DNA from: a virus
DNA length: 64,000 nt
Virus record (IMG/VR): IMGVR_UViG_3300009512_000010
Coordinates: 95,935 to 159,934 of that record
Reading direction: 5' to 3' (one strand)
A model generated the notes under the pieces. That model was given only the letters and a program-made list of their open reading frames with translations. It was not told the origin of the DNA and did no database searches. Numbering within the stretch: position 1 is the stretch's first letter; the number at the start of each line of letters is the position of its first letter. Below, piece by piece: positions 17,000 to 25,708 of this stretch. Made by a program: the position numbers and the translations under genes.

Positions 17000-18928
17000 C
17001 TAATTTATATCCCCAGGGTAGCGTTGTGTCCACATTGTAAAGCTATATTTCGTTCCCGAAACAAGTTCTGTACACTCATGACCGTGTGTGACCATGCCCG
17101 GAAACAGAATCATCTTACCACAAGGCACATCATCGTTGTTAACACCCTGTCTTGGGTAGATCAAAGACGCACCTTTATAGTCATCATTGAGCTTAACGGA
17201 TCCTGTAACAAGAGAGGCATCATTGTGCAAAGGCAAACTCTTTTGAGTGTCCACCGAATATCGCATAACGAATGCATCACGCATACCATACATTTCAATA
17301 GGGTGCCAAAGCTTCTCTACGATTGGTACGATATGTTCTTTCCAATGGGTTTCTAGCTCATTCCACAATCCTAGTTCTTTGACACGGATCTCATATGCTG
17401 GAAACTTATCTTCTGGCATAGGTGCCCACTTGCCGTGGTTATCACCCATTTCAATCAAACGATCACACTGGCTTTGTGTCATGAAGTCCACAACCATCAT
17501 GTCCTTTTCAAGCATGTCAACCTTACCGTGATGGGGGATGAACATCGGAGACTGTGGAGTTGTTCCTAAAGCGGTTTTAGGTTTAGGCAATGCCTTTGTG
17601 TATTTGGTGTGCACTTGGCTCCATAGGTTATCAAACTTTACTTTAGCCTCAAACCCACCGTTACCATGATATAGACAAGGAACAGTATTCGTGATTGGGT
17701 TCCATAGCTCATTACCTACGTCTACTTCTGGCTCGTGCGTTTGGAAGATATATTGTTCATAGTCCAACCCTACAGAGAATTTAGTAGTATCGTTTAGCCA
17801 GACACGTTGCATGTATAGCTGATCGTCATCATCATCGTTAAGTCGTTCTCCAAAGAAGTCTTTTAATGCACCAACCCTACCAATGTATTGTCCACTGTTG
17901 AGGTATTTGTAATGAAAGAGGTTGGGTTCTGGATGTAGGCTTTGCATGCTCTCGTCAGGCCAACAGCTTGCTTCTGCCCCGAATAGGATCTCTACAGAAG
18001 CGTCCATATACCGTTTAACGATTTCTTGTAGATTATTTGTAAAGAATACGTCATATGCATCTGTGAATAGAAGAATATCGTTTTCGGGCAAGGTGTCGAG
18101 ATAGTCTCGCACCAAGTTAACTTTATGTCCACCACCAGGGCCTTGCATGTCTGTACCAGCCCAATCGACATTAGTGCCCAAGTTCTTAACATCAAATCCC
18201 ATTAGTGCCGCACTGTCATTCAATGCTACACACTTAGATCTATCCGTACCAACCGTAACCGCATGAACATTGAAGTTTTGGAACCAATCGTCATGGCTTT
18301 GTGGCTCAATGTCAGATCCAAGAGCTTCTCTACTAATCTGTGTCGCAATCTCTACTTTGAGTGCTTGTACGTTATGTGTCTTTACCTTCTGAGCCAAGAC
18401 CTCATCTACAGGGATGATCTTTCTGTGGAAACCACTATTAATAAGATCATGCGCCATTTTAACAGTTAGCATATATGCATGACCATTGTATGGATAGCAA
18501 GGCTTAACTAGGTGTTGATTGCCACCTTCTGTGACACCAGTTTCGTTATTCTCGTTGTGACCCAAATATAGTAGATCGATATTATGCTCATCCATCCACT
18601 CGTGGTATTCGTTCTCTTTCCACTTAAATCTGTCGATCTTAACATCATCTTCGAAGATGATTGTAGTCTCGTTTAGTTCAACTACTTTCTGCCACGCCTG
18701 ATAGTGTGATAGGAAGCAACCAACCTCACCCTTTGTAATTCTACGGTTCTTGAATGGATCACGCCATTTGTGATTAACACCAAATTCATTGTCTACCATA
18801 CGTTGGTGATCAATGTCATGACCATCAATAGCAAATACGAATTGATAATCTTCCAACCAACCACATTCACCCATAAAGGATCTTTTTCTGTCAGTTCTTC
18901 GATTTAGATTAATAACTAGCTTGTGCAT
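17000..18928 (-). CDS. PLOD/LH3-like lysyl hydroxylase-glycosyltransferase fusion
   Basis: This 642-residue protein has three parts. Residues 1-210 form a GT25-like glycosyltransferase (LVINLNRRTDRK; FEDD at 92-95). Residues 215-430 form the PLOD-type glycosyltransferase: DxxD in FTDAYDVFF (D290, D293), AEASCWPDE at about 318, LNSGQYIG at about 343, poly-Asp at 365-369 followed by QLYMQ, and a later HGNG. Residues 480-642 form the Fe(II)/2-oxoglutarate hydroxylase: HxD at H568/D570 and distal His at 615 or 617. Metazoan LH3 and mimivirus L230 hydroxylate and glycosylate collagen Lys. This genome encodes two Lys-rich collagen-like proteins, the likely substrates. Where an Arg usually binds 2-oxoglutarate there is Lys627 (SGTKYSF). 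Unlike LH3, a GT25-like domain leads the protein. Confidence 0.9.
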   Translation of the reverse strand: MHKLVINLNRRTDRKRSFMGECGWLEDYQFVFAIDGHDIDHQRMVDNEFGVNHKWRDPFKNRRITKGEVGCFLSHYQAWQKVVELNETTIIFEDDVKIDRFKWKENEYHEWMDEHNIDLLYLGHNENNETGVTEGGNQHLVKPCYPYNGHAYMLTVKMAHDLINSGFHRKIIPVDEVLAQKVKTHNVQALKVEIATQISREALGSDIEPQSHDDWFQNFNVHAVTVGTDRSKCVALNDSAALMGFDVKNLGTNVDWAGTDMQGPGGGHKVNLVRDYLDTLPENDILLFTDAYDVFFTNNLQEIVKRYMDASVEILFGAEASCWPDESMQSLHPEPNLFHYKYLNSGQYIGRVGALKDFFGERLNDDDDDQLYMQRVWLNDTTKFSVGLDYEQYIFQTHEPEVDVGNELWNPITNTVPCLYHGNGGFEAKVKFDNLWSQVHTKYTKALPKPKTALGTTPQSPMFIPHHGKVDMLEKDMMVVDFMTQSQCDRLIEMGDNHGKWAPMPEDKFPAYEIRVKELGLWNELETHWKEHIVPIVEKLWHPIEMYGMRDAFVMRYSVDTQKSLPLHNDASLVTGSVKLNDDYKGASLIYPRQGVNNDDVPCGKMILFPGMVTHGHECTELVSGTKYSFTMWTQRYPGDIN

Positions 18929-18953
18929 AATGATTCCTTTTCAGTGTTATATA

Positions 18954-19514
18954 TTAGTCTCTGTAGAGATACAAATCAACAGGGACGCAGATCCGTAGTT
19001 CGGAGTAGTAAGGGTTGACGTGGTGATAAGCGAAACTTGGGAAGATCAAGAAGTCTCCTGTCTCAGGTTGATGATGATGTCTGTTAAACATTGGATTGAA
19101 ATATTCGTCATACCCCCGATTGGCATTAGATCTAGGATCGTGTAGCACCAAGTCGCCGCCCGAATTTTGATCTTCTGCTAGTATATAGAACACGCCAGAT
19201 AAGTGTGCTCCCGAATGATTGTGAATAGTCATTGAATAGTCTTTACCGTGACCAGTGATCCAACCCTTTAGCTTGTAGTTGTCCCAATCCTCAATAGAGC
19301 AATCAATAGTACTCTTTAGGTAGTCATTAAAAGCACTCTTAACAGTACTATTAAAGGCACTCATAACAGCACTCTTATCATCCAATATGTTATATCCACC
19401 CAAATCGCTAGGTGGTTCGTTTAGATTGTATGTGCTAAATATATGTTCCACTAAACCAGTGGTGTCGAACTTTCCTTGACCCATCTGTGTAGGCCATAGA
19501 TTATGGATATCCAT
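18954..19514 (-). CDS. 2-oxoglutarate/Fe(II) oxygenase-like protein
   Basis: The 186-residue protein resembles the TIGR02466-type oxygenases common in marine phages. HNHSGAHLSGVFYILAE (about residues 97-113) supplies the first metal ligands, with LVLHDPRS following; FLIFPSFAYHHVNPY has the distal His and LRICVPVDL the Arg expected to bind 2-oxoglutarate. The substrate is unknown. It is upstream of, and co-directional with, the PLOD-like gene with a 25-base gap, so it may act on the same target. Confidence 0.8.
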   Translation of the reverse strand: MDIHNLWPTQMGQGKFDTTGLVEHIFSTYNLNEPPSDLGGYNILDDKSAVMSAFNSTVKSAFNDYLKSTIDCSIEDWDNYKLKGWITGHGKDYSMTIHNHSGAHLSGVFYILAEDQNSGGDLVLHDPRSNANRGYDEYFNPMFNRHHHQPETGDFLIFPSFAYHHVNPYYSELRICVPVDLYLYRD

Positions 19515-19544
19515 CTCACTTCTTTCATCATGTTAATATACATC

Positions 19545-19552
19545 TATATATA
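19545..19552 (-). promoter_or_regulatory. Late-promoter-like site upstream of the oxygenase gene
   Basis: TATATATA in the context GTATATATAGATG on the minus strand, one base off GTATAAATAG, 31 bases before the start at 19514. The 92-base divergent gap 19515-19606 holds this and the plus-strand site. Confidence 0.4.
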
Positions 19553-19565
19553 CTAGTAATAACAC

Positions 19566-19594
19566 TTGACTCTATGTTTCGGGTATGCTAGAAA
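19566..19594 (+). promoter_or_regulatory. Sigma-70-like promoter
   Basis: TTGACT, 17 bases, TAGAAA, followed by the start of the small plus-strand gene about 30 bases later. Both boxes are imperfect (five and four matches out of six). It would drive the plus-strand radical SAM operon with host RNA polymerase. Confidence 0.45.
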
Positions 19595-19624
19595 TAGGTA
19601 TAACAAATGAAAAGAGAGAATCAC

Positions 19625-19909
19625 ATGACTATGATGAACACAGTACTTGACCAAATCAATCGTATGGACGCTTCAGAAATCAACCGTGTAGTTGAAGCGA
19701 TCAAATCTCGCCGCAACTCACTGTCTTATGCCACAAACGCTACCTTGCGTGTTGGCGATATTGTCTCTTGGATGCGCCGTGATGGAAGCACTGTAACAGG
19801 ATCTGTTAAGAAAGTTAATCAGAAAACAGTTATAGTAAATGAACGTAATAACCCCAATGTTTGGAAAGTATCTTCAAGCATGCTTACTCCACTGTCTATA
19901 GGTGGATAA
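19625..19909 (+). CDS. Small phage protein of unknown function
   Basis: The product has 94 residues. The ATG at 19625 is chosen because AGAGAGAA precedes it by a normal distance; an earlier in-frame ATG at 19607 has no such site. The first 35 residues are helical and basic (IDQINRM-type amphipathic helix, VVEAIKSRRN). The second half looks like a small beta-barrel of SH3/KOW type (LRVGDIVSWMRRDGSTVTGS, then KVNQKTVIVNERN). This could bind nucleic acid or a ribosome component. It leads the plus-strand operon and its stop overlaps the next start (TAATG). Confidence 0.75.
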   Translation: MTMMNTVLDQINRMDASEINRVVEAIKSRRNSLSYATNATLRVGDIVSWMRRDGSTVTGSVKKVNQKTVIVNERNNPNVWKVSSSMLTPLSIGG

Positions 19910-20373
19910 TGACATTTGACGAATTCTTCGACTTCTTGATGAGTGAAGAATGTTTTAATGACTGTTCGGTCTCCTTTATTAACAATAGAGGAGAACAACA
20001 GTACATAGAGCATGACGATTTATTTGCATATAGGGGCAAGGTGGTTGATCTTTGGTTTAGTGGAGATGATACGATTAAGGTAGAGGGATATGAACGTATC
20101 CAACCTTATGATGGGACTATCCATATATTCTATGCTCCTACAAATGCTCCTTCATTTCCTGTACATACAGATCCTATAGATATCTATATCGAATGCCTTG
20201 ATGGGCGTAAGATAATGGAAATTGACGACCAATACGTGATGATAGAAAAGGGAACGAAGATCTTTATTCCCGCAGACACACCACACGTTGCGCTCAACTC
20301 AGAGAAAGCATTGACATTAAGCTATGGCATTAACGACACAAACACATTCGGTAATCTACGTAAAGACTACTGA
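19909..20373 (+). CDS. Cupin-like protein, possible Fe(II) oxygenase
   Basis: The 154 residues start at the ATG overlapping the previous stop. A helical N-terminus (MTFDEFFDFLMSEECF) precedes a double-stranded beta-helix region: FPVHTDPIDIYIECLDGRKI carries His and Asp where cupins bind metal, and IPADTPHVALNS carries the distal His. This pattern also fits a small JmjC-like oxygenase. It is the first enzyme-like gene before four radical SAM genes. Substrate unknown. Confidence 0.7.
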   Translation: MTFDEFFDFLMSEECFNDCSVSFINNRGEQQYIEHDDLFAYRGKVVDLWFSGDDTIKVEGYERIQPYDGTIHIFYAPTNAPSFPVHTDPIDIYIECLDGRKIMEIDDQYVMIEKGTKIFIPADTPHVALNSEKALTLSYGINDTNTFGNLRKDY

Positions 20374-21355
20374 AACTTGTAATCTTAATTGCAGTCACTG
20401 TTTTACTTCTGGTATGAATGGGCGTAAGATCTATTTTGATCACGTGAAGACCGCAAATTGGTGTAACGAACTCGACACTGGCTCTAACCAGATCCATTTA
20501 GAGTACCATGGTGGTGAGCCTATGCTTGCGCCCATGGCACACCTACGAGAATTCCATGACATCACTAAAGCTCAATGGGGTGATCGTGCAACTCATGGTA
20601 TCACAACAAATCTTGTGTTTAAGCTTACCGAAGAGAAACTTGCATTCTTTAGTGAAATCATTACAGGTGGTAACATCGGCACCTCATGGGATCCTAATAT
20701 TCGTTTTACTAACGAACATCAAAGGAAGATGTGGGAAAATAATGTTAAGCAGTTGACAGGACTTGGGCATAGTGTCAAGTGCTTTATCTCTGTATCTAAG
20801 GATGTTATTAAACTACAACCGTTGGAGATTGCTGATTATATGGAGTCTCTTGGTGTTGCTGAGATCTCTTATGAACGACTTACCCATGATGGTAATGCCA
20901 CAATCAATACGGACATCTTTCCTCATAACTCTGAACTAGATGCTTGGTGGATGCTGATGCATGAACAAACTCAAGATCACCCTGTAGAAAACGGCTTTAT
21001 GGGATCCATCTACGACAAGTTCAACAAAGGGCAGTTCCAGATCGGCACATTCTGTCGTGATTGCGAACAAAAGATCCACACTATTAATGCAGACGGTACT
21101 GTCGCAGGCTGTCCTAACACCGCACCAACCATGCATTATGGTCATATAGATACACCAGCAAAGGAAGTAAGATTAAGTCCTAAGCGTATGGAGATCATAT
21201 CTTGTGAACAGCATGAACGTGATGAACGGTGTTACAAATGTCCAGTCTTTATGTATTGCCATTCTGACTGTCATCAGTTACAATGGATGGATGATGTGTG
21301 CCCTGCGCCTAAAACATTGATGATGAAGTTAGCGAAAGAGAAGAAATGGATTTAA
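20324..21355 (+). CDS. Radical SAM protein with SPASM domain (1)
   Basis: The 343-residue protein has the 4Fe-4S/SAM motif CNLNCSHC (C19, C23, C26) and the SAM-binding GGEP at 63-66. A Cys-rich C-terminal third (CRDCEQ, VAGCPN, CEQHERDERCYKCPVFMYC) is a SPASM-type auxiliary cluster domain, typical of peptide-modifying enzymes such as PqqE and anSME. The start overlaps the cupin gene by 50 bases and has only a weak ribosome site, so a slightly later non-ATG start is possible. Confidence 0.9.
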   Translation: MALTTQTHSVIYVKTTETCNLNCSHCFTSGMNGRKIYFDHVKTANWCNELDTGSNQIHLEYHGGEPMLAPMAHLREFHDITKAQWGDRATHGITTNLVFKLTEEKLAFFSEIITGGNIGTSWDPNIRFTNEHQRKMWENNVKQLTGLGHSVKCFISVSKDVIKLQPLEIADYMESLGVAEISYERLTHDGNATINTDIFPHNSELDAWWMLMHEQTQDHPVENGFMGSIYDKFNKGQFQIGTFCRDCEQKIHTINADGTVAGCPNTAPTMHYGHIDTPAKEVRLSPKRMEIISCEQHERDERCYKCPVFMYCHSDCHQLQWMDDVCPAPKTLMMKLAKEKKWI

Positions 21356-22383
21356 TCGTAAAGCCAACCGAAGCGTGTAACTTCAAGTGTACATTTTGCT
21401 CGTCAACAGATATCGATCCCAATGAGGTTGGTCTGTTAGACTTGAGCTATATCTATAGGTTCTTAGAAAGGTTTCCAGAGACTAACACAATTATTGTTAA
21501 TGGTGGTGACCCTCTTATGGTCAAGCCACAGTATTATCAAGATCTAATTGACCACCTTAATGAGCATGATTACCCAGCAAGCATTAGCTTTACGTCCAAC
21601 CTTTGGCCTTTCCTAATGAAACCTAAGAAGTGGTTACCCATCTTTCAGAACGAACGATTTGGTTGTGCCACATCATTTCAGTATGGTGGCGGTAGACTAA
21701 AAGGCGATTATTCAGAGTTCACAGAGGCAGACTTTTGGATGGTGTCTAATGCCATGTTGAAGCATACAGGTGAACGTCCAGATTTTATCGCAGTTATTAC
21801 AGAAGAGAATGAGCATCTCGCCATTAAGAATGTAGAACTAGCAAAAGAGATGGGCGTCGAGTGTAAGTTGAACTATGCTATGGCTTCTGGTGTACAGGGA
21901 TCTACGTATCAATTAAGCAAGATCTACGAAACATATCTTGAGATTTATGACCGTGGTCTAGCCGATCATGAGTTCAACACTAAGCAAATGATGAAACGTC
22001 TTGGGGGATCTTCTACATCATGCCCACAGAATAGAGCGTGTGATGAAGGTATCCGTGCATTTAACCCAGGAGGTGATTACTACTCTTGTGGTTCATTTGC
22101 AGATGATATGGATTATCCTATCGACTTCGAAACTGAGATGGCAGGAAAGTTGCAAACACCACTGCAACACGACCCCAACATTCAGACAATGAAGATGGCT
22201 TGTTACACATGCCCTATGTTTGAAATCTGCAATGGTTGTAAGAAAACTGTGCGTGATATGAAACGTGAAGGTACTGTTGAAGGTCATTGTAGGCAGATGA
22301 AAGCATTGGCACCTCGTATCCTTGCTACCAATAATATGAGTCCTGATGGAGTGACGCCCTATGTCGATGAATCTATCAATTAA
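21346..22383 (+). CDS. Radical SAM protein with SPASM domain (2)
   Basis: This is a 345-residue radical SAM enzyme: CNFKCTFC at C11, C15, C18; GGDP at 53-56; SPASM-like Cys in CPQNRACDEG, YYSCGSF and CYTCPMFEICNGC, plus a last Cys in GHCRQ. It overlaps the previous gene by 10 bases behind a GAAAGAGAAG site. It probably works on a peptide, from the SPASM architecture; the target is unknown. Confidence 0.9.
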   Translation: MDLIVKPTEACNFKCTFCSSTDIDPNEVGLLDLSYIYRFLERFPETNTIIVNGGDPLMVKPQYYQDLIDHLNEHDYPASISFTSNLWPFLMKPKKWLPIFQNERFGCATSFQYGGGRLKGDYSEFTEADFWMVSNAMLKHTGERPDFIAVITEENEHLAIKNVELAKEMGVECKLNYAMASGVQGSTYQLSKIYETYLEIYDRGLADHEFNTKQMMKRLGGSSTSCPQNRACDEGIRAFNPGGDYYSCGSFADDMDYPIDFETEMAGKLQTPLQHDPNIQTMKMACYTCPMFEICNGCKKTVRDMKREGTVEGHCRQMKALAPRILATNNMSPDGVTPYVDESIN

Positions 22384-23290
22384 CCCAACTTACTATTGTA
22401 ACTTCTCTTGCGACTTTTGTTACTTGACAAAGCAACAGTTAAATGATAGACACAAGATAAACCCAATGTGGTTACAACATTCTATGGGTCAAATAACAGA
22501 TCCTATAACTCATGTTGATTTATATGGCGGTGAGATTGGATTACTAACACCAGAGTATTATTATTCGATCAAAGAGGTGATTAGGAGATACTATGGTGGT
22601 AGTATCCACATCAACACAAATCTGTCAGCATTTCCAGACTTCTTCCGTGATGATGATGTTACCCTATCGGTATCTTATGACTTCCACGCAAGAGAGAAAG
22701 AACAGTTTGTTCTAAATAACATGATGAATGCTAATAAGGATCTTGCTGTCCTTATCCTTGCATCGCCTAAAGTATTGAAGATGGATGTGGAGTTTATGAT
22801 CTTCACTCTTAACATGGTTTCTAATGTCAAGTCGGTAGAGATCAAGCCTTACTCTATCAACCAAGCCAATGCATTTGATGTTACTCATAAAGACTTTGAG
22901 GACTTCGTTATTAGGTTTGATGAGGCTAAGACTAAGAAGAACTTTGACTTCCAAAACATACACAACATTTATAGAAGTATAGATAAAGAGTACAATGCCT
23001 TTTCCAATGACCACGTCTATATCACACCATCTGGTAAGTTTGGCGTATTGGAGTTTGATAAGCATGATAAAGAGTACTTCAAGGAGTATAGCACATATTA
23101 TGAATATAAACAATGGGCAGATAACGAAGCTGTTGATAATCTTAGCGACATTTGTCGTAGCTGTACCTATTTCGGTACATGTCTTACCGAGCACTATCGG
23201 TACGTATTGGATTTAGACAACAGTTGCAATGGATATAAAGGATTACTAGATTACTATGGAAAATTGGAAAGCGAGACAGAAGGCGTATAA
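22361..23290 (+). CDS. Radical SAM protein (3)
   Basis: This is a 309-residue enzyme with CNFSCDFC at C13, C17, C20, and YGGE at 55-58. The C-terminus has a shorter set of Cys (CRSCTYFGTC, then NSCNGYKG), resembling a twitch or reduced SPASM domain. It overlaps the previous gene by 23 bases, so the operon is tightly coupled. Confidence 0.88.
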   Translation: MSMNLSINPTYYCNFSCDFCYLTKQQLNDRHKINPMWLQHSMGQITDPITHVDLYGGEIGLLTPEYYYSIKEVIRRYYGGSIHINTNLSAFPDFFRDDDVTLSVSYDFHAREKEQFVLNNMMNANKDLAVLILASPKVLKMDVEFMIFTLNMVSNVKSVEIKPYSINQANAFDVTHKDFEDFVIRFDEAKTKKNFDFQNIHNIYRSIDKEYNAFSNDHVYITPSGKFGVLEFDKHDKEYFKEYSTYYEYKQWADNEAVDNLSDICRSCTYFGTCLTEHYRYVLDLDNSCNGYKGLLDYYGKLESETEGV

Positions 23291-23294
23291 TCAT

Positions 23295-23654
23295 ATGACA
23301 ACAAACCACCGTGACGATTTGACGGATGTTGATGTATTGAATAGGCCAGAATTTATTGTAGAAGATGCTTTGATGCACTTCGATAAGAGAGTGGATCAGT
23401 GGATCTACCCAGCGAAGTCGTTCTTCGTTGCAATCTGCTATGCCAATTGGATAGCCGAAGACTTTGGTGAGCAGTTCTATGATGTACTAAACTATAACGA
23501 ATTACTACCAGACGATCCACACTTCCTACCATATGAGAGAAGTAAAGAGATCTATGATGAGATCCTTTCTAAAGTTAATTTTGATAATACTAATGGTATG
23601 GTTCCAGATGTCTATGAGTATTACCAAGAGGAATTCATGATTGGACAACTTTGA
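23295..23654 (+). CDS. Hypothetical protein inside the radical SAM operon
   Basis: The product has 119 residues from the ATG at 23295, five bases after the previous stop; an ATG at 23256 in the same frame would add 13 residues. It is acidic with many aromatic residues (WIYPAKSFFVAICYANWIAE; PDDPHFLPYERSKEIYDEIL) and looks helical. No known family. It is sandwiched between radical SAM genes and could be a partner or substrate-recognition protein; there is no Cys-rich core region that would make it an obvious substrate. Confidence 0.7.
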   Translation: MTTNHRDDLTDVDVLNRPEFIVEDALMHFDKRVDQWIYPAKSFFVAICYANWIAEDFGEQFYDVLNYNELLPDDPHFLPYERSKEIYDEILSKVNFDNTNGMVPDVYEYYQEEFMIGQL

Positions 23655-24723
23655 CTTCACCAAACAGCTACTGGAATCTAAACGTCCAGACATAGCCGAG
23701 ATTGAGATGACACTCTTTGAGAACTGTCACCTCAACTGTTCTTTTTGTCACCACGACAAGAAGTCTACAGTAGGCTTGTCTCGTGAAGAGATCTTCTCCA
23801 AGATCCCTCTAGTAGAAGAGCATGTTATTAAGATGAAGAACCGTGCAGACGTTATTCAGATCAATATGCTTGGTGGAGAATTGTTTCAAGACCGAATATC
23901 TGAGTGGGCTTATGAGGTCTACTACGACTTCTTAGTTGAGATTAAGAAGATCTATGATGAACATAAGCAGAACATTAAAGTAGTTTGGGTAACATCCTTT
24001 CAGTTTAGTAAACGTGAGAGAGTTCAAAAACTACTTGATGATTTGAATGCAATAGACATTCCATCCTATATTATCTGTTCTTATGACTTTGATGGTAGAC
24101 CTGTCAAAGGACCTTATGGCAAGAACATAGAATACTTTGCTGATTATATCACATCTATTAATATGGTTGCAACCACTATTTCTATTAAAAAGTTTATGGC
24201 AGATGAGGACGAGTACTTTCACTATCTGTATAATAAGTTTGATAACTTCTACTTTGATGATTACATTCCTGATCGTGGTTATGACTATATGATCCCATCA
24301 GATAGTGAGTATCTTGAGTTCCTAAAGTTTGTGTATCATAACTATCCAGACATCAATCCTATCAAGGATCTGATCTATAACGAAACAAATCATATGCATT
24401 GCTTGGCTCTTAACAAGGTTACAATCTTTCCTGATAACTCTACATCAAACTGTAGATGGGATAGATATGACCAACGTGACTTCAACACGAAGTATGAGCC
24501 TAAAGATAATGCTGGTATGATGCAAGCTTATATGGATGAGAATGGTTGCTTGTCATGTAAGTGGTACAACAAGTGTGGCTTTAGATGTTATACACAATGG
24601 GATTGGAAGAACCGTGAACGAGATCTGCCCGACTGTATAATGCGCATGTGGTTTAACTACATGGACAAGACAGGACAAAACCAAATCACAGGATTTGATT
24701 ACGTGGGAACAAACACTCCGTAA
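23641..24723 (+). CDS. Radical SAM protein with SPASM domain (4)
   Basis: The 360-residue enzyme starts at a TTG behind AAGAGGAA; no ATG precedes the first Cys by a sensible distance except one at residue 23. The motif is CHLNCSFC (C29, C33, C36), with LGGE at 77-80. C-terminal Cys (CLALN, NCRWD, CLSCKWYNKCGFRCY, DCIMR) form a SPASM-like domain. It ends the plus-strand operon and its 3' end overlaps the opposing radical SAM gene by 38 bases. Confidence 0.88.
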   Translation: MDNFDFTKQLLESKRPDIAEIEMTLFENCHLNCSFCHHDKKSTVGLSREEIFSKIPLVEEHVIKMKNRADVIQINMLGGELFQDRISEWAYEVYYDFLVEIKKIYDEHKQNIKVVWVTSFQFSKRERVQKLLDDLNAIDIPSYIICSYDFDGRPVKGPYGKNIEYFADYITSINMVATTISIKKFMADEDEYFHYLYNKFDNFYFDDYIPDRGYDYMIPSDSEYLEFLKFVYHNYPDINPIKDLIYNETNHMHCLALNKVTIFPDNSTSNCRWDRYDQRDFNTKYEPKDNAGMMQAYMDENGCLSCKWYNKCGFRCYTQWDWKNRERDLPDCIMRMWFNYMDKTGQNQITGFDYVGTNTP

Positions 24724-25708
24724 CACCGTGATGCTCCATGTAGGATTGCACACCCTTATCGATACACGTCATCATATGAGCACATCCAGAACAACTATCT
24801 GTATTGGCAGTGTATGCTAATTGCGACCCAAAGTTGTCGCTTTTGGCACTTATCCAAGATTCAATATCATTCTCATCATGTACTTTAAACTTGTCTGTGC
24901 CTATCTTAACAATATCGTAGACGAATGGTGTCCAGAAGAAGTTGCCATTACAGTATGTGTAGTTAAGTTCTAAGGATCCGCCCTGTGCTTGATCGATGAT
25001 AGTAGAGGGAAAAGCGTCTTCTGCCCAATCATCTAGCTTCTTCCACTTGTCTATTAGATGTTTCTGTACCTTAAACTTATCCGCTCTAAGAAACGATGGG
25101 TTAAGAGTTAAGATCGTGTCAAACTCATCGTCAGCAATATCTGAGAACTCTATGACTTTGGCATTGGTCTTATCGTCATTACCCATATTCATTACAAGAT
25201 AGTAATTCAGATCGTCATCGAATAGGTTTAGCTTATCGATCATATCTTTGTATCCATGGGGGAACTTTTTAGGATCGATTGCTATGTTAGCATCGTACAT
25301 GAACCCATCTATTTTGGGTATGCTGTTAAGTAATTCGATAACCTCCGTTGAGATGTTGGTTAGAGTCGTCACGAATTGTATAGTAGAAACCTTACTCAAA
25401 CACTCTCGAAATGTTTCATCTCGCAATAACTCTATGACGTTGTTGTTGCCGAATAGATCAGTTGGTCCGATATTGATAGTGGAAACCCTATACCCATTAT
25501 TATTGAACAAGTCAATAGCATTGTTTAATCTTTCGTAGGATCCCATGTTAGTGCCTAGTTTGTTTACAAAACAACCCACACACTTGAACTCACATCCTGA
25601 CAGAACTTCAGCATTGAATATAACCTTGATCTCGTGTCCTTCGTTAAAGGATAGATCAAAGTCTGCATCAGCCTGAGCTTCTTTCTTGTTGTTAGTAACT
25701 ATTCCCAT
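24686..25708 (-). CDS. Radical SAM paralogue A of the IGPTD family
   Basis: The 340 residues start at the ATG preceded by AACGAGGA; upstream in-frame Met codons lie within the neighbour. The cluster motif is CEFKCVGC (C39, C43, C46). Where most radical SAM proteins have GGE, it has NIGPTDLFG (about 79-87), a motif shared by the five minus-strand paralogues. The C-terminal Cys set CSGCAHMMTC followed by ECLFPR suggests one auxiliary Fe-S cluster. It is the last gene of the minus-strand operon that begins in the fibre genes. Confidence 0.88.
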   Translation of the reverse strand: MGIVTNNKKEAQADADFDLSFNEGHEIKVIFNAEVLSGCEFKCVGCFVNKLGTNMGSYERLNNAIDLFNNNGYRVSTINIGPTDLFGNNNVIELLRDETFRECLSKVSTIQFVTTLTNISTEVIELLNSIPKIDGFMYDANIAIDPKKFPHGYKDMIDKLNLFDDDLNYYLVMNMGNDDKTNAKVIEFSDIADDEFDTILTLNPSFLRADKFKVQKHLIDKWKKLDDWAEDAFPSTIIDQAQGGSLELNYTYCNGNFFWTPFVYDIVKIGTDKFKVHDENDIESWISAKSDNFGSQLAYTANTDSCSGCAHMMTCIDKGVQSYMEHHGVTECLFPRNQIL

